DNA from: Bacteroidota bacterium
GTDB lineage: Bacteria; Bacteroidota; Bacteroidia; NS11-12g; UBA955
DNA length: 8,926 nucleotides
NCBI GenBank assembly: GCA_030836345.1
Contig: JAURQA010000198.1
Span: forward strand, 1-8,926
Direction: 5' to 3'
Shown here: positions 5,353 to 8,926 of the stretch, one piece after another
How the letters are laid out: each line of letters begins with the position of its first letter
How positions within the stretch are numbered: position 1 is the first letter of the stretch
Made by a program: the position numbers and the translations under genes
The notes under the pieces: model-generated
What the model saw: only the letters and a program-made list of their open reading frames with translations
The model's database searches: none
What the model was told of the DNA's origin: nothing

Positions 5353-6264
5353 TTGAGTATTATTACAAAAGATCTTTGCAAAAATTACGGCGATCAAATC
5401 GCTGTAAATAATTTGAATGTCGCTATTAAGGAGGGTGAGATTGTAGGTTTTTTAGGTCCCAATGGAGCTGGGAAAAGTACAACTATGAAAATGCTCACTG
5501 GATATATTCCCCCCAGCAAAGGAGAAGGAAGTGTATGTGGTTGGGACATCGTAGATGACAGCTTAGCCATTCGTAAAATAGTGGGATATCTCCCAGAACA
5601 CAATCCACTATACCTAGATATGTATGTGAAAGAGTTTCTGGAGTTTGCAGGCAACATGGGAGGAGTAAGTCAAACCCAAAAACGAGTGGGCGAAGTCATT
5701 GACTTAACTGGTTTAGACCGTGAAAAACACAAAAAAATTGGACAACTGAGTAAAGGATACCGCCAAAGAGTAGGTTTAGCCCAGGCCATTATTCATGATC
5801 CAGATGTACTCATTTTGGATGAACCTACGGGAGGCTTAGATCCCAATCAGGTCATAGAAATCAGAGAACTGATAAAAAAATTAGGTAAAACTACCCTACT
5901 TAGTACACATATAATGCAAGAAGTGGAAGCTGTTTGCACCCGTGTTATAATCATAGACAAGGGCAATCTTGTGGCGGATAGCCCTATTGAAAAACTAGCG
6001 AACATTACAGGCGAAAAACATCACGTAAATGTCACCTTTGGATCGGCCATTAATGTGAAAGAGATAAGTCAATTGGATGAGGTCATTCATGTAACGGATA
6101 AAGGAAACAATCGATATAGAATTGAAGTTTCTTCTGCTGAAGGCCGAAAAAGCATTAGCCACTTTGCCTTGAAAAATAATTTAGAGGTAATGGAATTAAG
6201 CAGCGCAAATGTATCGCTTGAACAAGTATTTCAGAATTTAACCAAACATGTGGACCATTTATAA
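5353..6264 (+). CDS. gldA: Gliding-motility ABC transporter ATP-binding subunit GldA
   Basis: Cytoplasmic ATPase that powers the GldA-GldF-GldG ABC complex; its transported substrate is not known. From TTG 5353 the protein has 303 residues, the usual GldA length. Motifs in this numbering: Walker A GPNGAGKST (35-43), a Q-loop of the LPEHNPLY kind (80-87) with Glu in place of Gln as in many NatA/Drr-type ATPases, signature LSKGYRQR (132-139), Walker B LILDEP (153-158) with D-loop GGLD (160-163), and the switch His186 in STHIMQE. The last 90 or so residues form the extra C-terminal domain of this subfamily. The frame stays open upstream to ATG 5242, adding 37 residues of mostly hydrophobic sequence not seen in this family. 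I prefer TTG 5353 because it gives the typical MSIITKDLCKNYG start. The end overlaps gldF by 17 bases. A distant possibility is another NatA-like exporter ATPase, but gldF and gldG next door decide it. Confidence 0.93.
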   Translation: MSIITKDLCKNYGDQIAVNNLNVAIKEGEIVGFLGPNGAGKSTTMKMLTGYIPPSKGEGSVCGWDIVDDSLAIRKIVGYLPEHNPLYLDMYVKEFLEFAGNMGGVSQTQKRVGEVIDLTGLDREKHKKIGQLSKGYRQRVGLAQAIIHDPDVLILDEPTGGLDPNQVIEIRELIKKLGKTTLLSTHIMQEVEAVCTRVIIIDKGNLVADSPIEKLANITGEKHHVNVTFGSAINVKEISQLDEVIHVTDKGNNRYRIEVSSAEGRKSISHFALKNNLEVMELSSANVSLEQVFQNLTKHVDHL

Positions 6265-6976
6265 AAAAGAAATACGCAGTTTTTTAAGTTCTCTTATTGC
6301 ATACATTGTAATGGGAGTATTCCTTTTGGCTACAGGCTTGTTCATGTGGGTTTTGGAGGGAAGTACCGTTTTTGATCTTGGACTTGCAAGCATGCTAGTC
6401 ATGTTTCAACTTGCTCCATATATTTTAATATTTTTGGTTCCAGCCATTACCATGCGCAGTTTTAGCGATGAAAAAAAGTATGGAACGCTTGAATTACTCG
6501 TAACCAAACCGGTGAGTGAACTAAATATCATTTTGGGTAAATACCTAGCCAGTTTAAGCTTGGTAATTATTGCCATATTACCCACCCTCATTTATTATTA
6601 TAGCATTTATCAATTGGGAGCACCTGCTGGAAATATAGATACGGGGGCCATGTGGGGTTCCTATTTTGGTCTAATTCTGCTTGCCGCATGCTACAGCTCC
6701 GTTGGTCTATTTTGCAGCTCCTTAACAGAAAATCAAATTGTTGCCCTTATTAGCAGCATGGCATTGTGTTTTTTATTTTATCAAGTATTGGGATTATTTG
6801 GAGAAATTCAATGGCTCAACACGGTGGGTAAAAGTTTGAGATGGTTCGGGTTAGATTATCATTATTACAGCATAAGTAGAGGGGTTATTGACACTCGTGA
6901 TGTGTTATATTTCTTAGGCTTTTCTGCCTTTTTCGTCGTTTCAACTAAATTGGTATTTCAATCGAGAAAATGGTAA
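6248..6976 (+). CDS. gldF: Gliding-motility ABC transporter permease GldF
   Basis: Inner-membrane permease of the ABC-2 type, partner of GldA and GldG. It has 242 residues, matching the normal GldF length. Six hydrophobic segments can be seen at about residues 13-35, 49-68, 98-118, 139-159, 163-184 and 219-237. Between segments 2 and 3 lies the conserved coupling region MRSFSDEKKYGTLELL (69-84), where the E-x-x-x-GT-x-E-LL pattern of ABC-2 permeases contacts the ATPase. ATG 6248 is inside the end of gldA (17-base overlap) and the stop overlaps the start of gldG, so the three genes are almost certainly co-transcribed and translationally coupled. Nothing is truncated. Confidence 0.95.
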   Translation: MWTIYKKEIRSFLSSLIAYIVMGVFLLATGLFMWVLEGSTVFDLGLASMLVMFQLAPYILIFLVPAITMRSFSDEKKYGTLELLVTKPVSELNIILGKYLASLSLVIIAILPTLIYYYSIYQLGAPAGNIDTGAMWGSYFGLILLAACYSSVGLFCSSLTENQIVALISSMALCFLFYQVLGLFGEIQWLNTVGKSLRWFGLDYHYYSISRGVIDTRDVLYFLGFSAFFVVSTKLVFQSRKW

Positions 6977-8739
6977 TGTTATCTAAGAAAAGTCAAAGTG
7001 TAAAACGACTTTCCTATATGGATTGGTGCATTGCGGTGGCTGCTATTATTTTAGTAAACACATTGGGTAACTTTTATTATGCCCGCCTAGATTTAACCAA
7101 AGAAAAGCGCCACACGCTCTCAGAAACTAGTAAGATTCTAGCGGATAAATTGGATGAAACCTGCATCTTTAAATTATACCTCGCAGGCGAATTGAGTTCA
7201 AATTTCCAACAGCTTCAAAACGAGATCCGAGACAAGGCCTATGAGTTCAGGAACTATAGTCAGGGTAAATTAGAAATCGAAATTATAGATCCACTGGCTG
7301 GGAAAGACAAAAAAGAGGTAGCTAAAATATTGGAAGATTTTAGCCGGAAAGGATTAAAACCTGTCAGGGATGTAGAGACGGAAAATGCAGATGAAACGCG
7401 CATTAAGTTTTTGATACCTTCGGCTGAATTTGAATACCGCGGCAAAACAGTCATTACCAATTTCTTTGATGAGGATGGCAATATTAACATCGCTGAGGCC
7501 ATTAATAAGTCTATAAAAAGCATTGAATATGAGTTTGCTAATGGATTGAGGCAATGTGTAGTACAAAAGAAAAAACGCATTGTAGTAGTGGATGGGAGTA
7601 AGGAAACCATAGGCGCGCAGGTGGGGTATTTTGCAAGTGAATTAAACAAATACTACGAGGTAGAATCCGTAAATCTGAATATAAATAATCCCGATGCAGG
7701 AAGACCTTTTTTAGATCGCATACAAAGACAACCAGACAGCGCAGCCTATATTTTAATGAATTCACTAAAACGTAGAATTGCCGATGCCGAAATGCTGCTC
7801 ATGGTTAAACCTCAGGAGGATTATTCATTGGCGGAGATGTATTTGATTGATCAATACATGCTCAATGGTGGAAAGCTTATGTGGTTATTGGATGCAGCAC
7901 ATATTGAGATGGACAGCTTTCGCAACAGAACATCTGTTGTGGCTATGGATGGAAATTTAGAAAACATTAAACAAAGTCTTTTTTCATACGGGATAGGATT
8001 AAACTCCGATTTAGTTCAAGATATTAATTGCAATAAAATTCCCATTTACAATGGGCAACGCATGGATAAGCTCAATTTCATGTACTTTCCTTTGTTTACA
8101 GATCATAACGAAGACCATGTCATAACAAAGAGTTTAGGTCCAGTTTGGAGTCAGTTTTCAGGGACCATACGCCCCAAAGCCCGGGAAGGGTTGGCATACA
8201 CGCCCCTGCTCATGACTACCCCAAGAACACGGGTAGTTCAAGCACCGGCAACCGTGGAGTTTGTAACCTCGTTTTTGCAAAACAAACGACCGGAATATTT
8301 GACTACTATGAATGAGGGCAGAAAAATTACCGCCATTTTGGTAGAAGGCTCCTTTAAAAGCCCCTTTATAAATCAAAAGAAGTTTGACGAAAAGAATTTT
8401 AAAGCGACGGGAGAAGCTAAGATGATTGTAATATCAGATGGAGACATTATGAGTAATCAAGTATCTCAAGGAAAAGCCTTTCCTACAGGATACGATCGCT
8501 ATAATCAGGTCACTTATGCCAATAAAAAGTTTCTTTTAAATTGCATAGATTATTTAATTGATGATAATGGATTAATTGAAATCCGCTCCAAAGATTACAC
8601 CCTCCGCTTACTAAACCAAGCAAAGGTTAAATCCGAAAAGGGCTTTTGGCAAGGATTAAATGTGGGCTTGCCCATCTTACTTATTTTTATATTTGGCGGA
8701 GTAAACTACCTCATCAGAAGAAGGAAATATACCCGTTAA
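6970..8739 (+). CDS. gldG: Gliding-motility ABC transporter auxiliary (substrate-binding) subunit GldG
   Basis: Membrane-anchored subunit of the Gld ABC system with a large periplasmic part; 589 residues, slightly longer than common GldG proteins of about 560. One transmembrane helix lies near the N-terminus (about 19-37), directly followed by the family signature DLTKEKRHTLS (41-51). The periplasmic region (about 40-560) is of the ABC-transporter auxiliary type shared with eukaryotic IFT52-like and GldG proteins. A second transmembrane helix (566-582) ends in the basic tail RRRKYTR, which should stay in the cytoplasm. Two starts are possible: ATG 6970 (7-base overlap with gldF) and ATG 6976, which makes a TAATG junction like that of the protease/hydrolase pair; they differ by two residues. 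It is the last gene of the operon and faces a convergent gene 19 bases away, with no clear terminator between them. Confidence 0.95.
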   Translation: MVMLSKKSQSVKRLSYMDWCIAVAAIILVNTLGNFYYARLDLTKEKRHTLSETSKILADKLDETCIFKLYLAGELSSNFQQLQNEIRDKAYEFRNYSQGKLEIEIIDPLAGKDKKEVAKILEDFSRKGLKPVRDVETENADETRIKFLIPSAEFEYRGKTVITNFFDEDGNINIAEAINKSIKSIEYEFANGLRQCVVQKKKRIVVVDGSKETIGAQVGYFASELNKYYEVESVNLNINNPDAGRPFLDRIQRQPDSAAYILMNSLKRRIADAEMLLMVKPQEDYSLAEMYLIDQYMLNGGKLMWLLDAAHIEMDSFRNRTSVVAMDGNLENIKQSLFSYGIGLNSDLVQDINCNKIPIYNGQRMDKLNFMYFPLFTDHNEDHVITKSLGPVWSQFSGTIRPKAREGLAYTPLLMTTPRTRVVQAPATVEFVTSFLQNKRPEYLTTMNEGRKITAILVEGSFKSPFINQKKFDEKNFKATGEAKMIVISDGDIMSNQVSQGKAFPTGYDRYNQVTYANKKFLLNCIDYLIDDNGLIEIRSKDYTLRLLNQAKVKSEKGFWQGLNVGLPILLIFIFGGVNYLIRRRKYTR

Positions 8740-8758
8740 TTTTATAAATAAGGATACT

Positions 8759-8926
8759 CTAATCCTCTTCAGATAAATAAATGCCATCTTCAGAAATGGT
8801 GATTTCCTGATTTCTGTATAAGGCCCCCAAAGCCTTTTTGAAGGTCTTTTTACTTACAGAAAACATTCTCTTGATTAACTCTGGATCTGTTTTATCATGC
8901 ACCGCTAAAAACCCTTTATTCTCTCG
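8759..8926 (-). CDS. cvfB: CvfB/YitL-like S1 RNA-binding protein, C-terminal end only
   Basis: The final 55 residues of a protein whose start is beyond the right window edge. The visible part reads GFLAVHDKTDPELIKRMF, then SVSKKTFKKALGALYRN, then ITISEDGIYLSEED and a TAG stop (8759-8761 on the + strand). This matches the C-terminal winged-helix domain of the CvfB/YitL family, which normally has several S1 RNA-binding domains before it. The lysine-rich SKKTFKKALGALY segment is the recognition-type helix of that domain. Family members bind RNA and affect virulence-gene or stress expression in Firmicutes; the role in Bacteroidota is not established. It converges on gldG with a 19-base gap. Confidence 0.88.
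   Translation of the reverse strand, partial: RENKGFLAVHDKTDPELIKRMFSVSKKTFKKALGALYRNQEITISEDGIYLSEED

Noticed and set aside
7260..7649. 129-codon open frame on the minus strand inside gldG
   Set aside because: Lies entirely within a well-supported gene on the other strand, matches no family I recognise and has no promoter-like sequence or neighbours to support it.
8751..8766. AGGAT/ATCCT mini-hairpin between gldG and the convergent gene
   Set aside because: Only five base pairs, overlaps the stop codon of the - strand gene and lacks a T-tract, so I do not call it a bidirectional terminator.
1..8926. Mobile elements, CRISPR arrays, phage or defence genes
   Set aside because: No transposase or integrase, no spaced repeats, no target-site duplications and no shift in gene style; every complete gene has a housekeeping, envelope, pigment or motility assignment.

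Overview
The window looks like chromosomal DNA of a member of the Bacteroidota, most likely a flavobacterial or cytophaga-type bacterium. The reasons are AT-rich DNA with A-rich, poorly Shine-Dalgarno-like regions before start codons, several TAnnTTTG elements (the Bacteroidota -7 promoter motif) just upstream of genes, a fused two-domain lycopene cyclase of the Bacteroidota type, and a complete gldA-gldF-gldG set, which is a phylum-specific gliding-motility ABC system. Everything complete is on the + strand; one partial gene enters from the right on the - strand.

Left part (1-1338): an ECF-type sigma factor followed by a membrane lycopene cyclase, probably the right end of a carotenoid locus whose other genes lie outside the window. 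Middle left (1425-2722): a lipoprotein M48 zinc protease joined by a TAATG stop/start overlap to an exported NlpC/P60 peptidoglycan hydrolase, a two-gene cell-envelope unit. Middle (2852-4882): metG, full-length methionyl-tRNA synthetase with the C-terminal tRNA-binding domain, preceded by an operator-like inverted repeat.

A 470-base stretch without a convincing gene (4883-5352) holds three hairpins, a short direct repeat and one good intrinsic terminator. The terminator lies about 255 bases after the metG stop, so either metG has a long structured 3' UTR or a small RNA is made here. Right part (5353-8739): gldA, gldF and gldG overlap one another and form a tight operon for the ATPase, permease and periplasmic-domain subunit of the Gld ABC transporter. 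The window closes with the 3' end of a CvfB/YitL-like S1 RNA-binding protein gene, convergent with gldG and only 19 bases from it.

I see no mobile element, CRISPR array, tRNA or rRNA. The gene content is mostly ordinary core Bacteroidota. The points most worth a second look are the structured metG-gldA intergenic region, the start-codon choices for gldA and the cyclase, and the sigma factor/membrane protein pairing. I found no strong evidence for a wholly new system.
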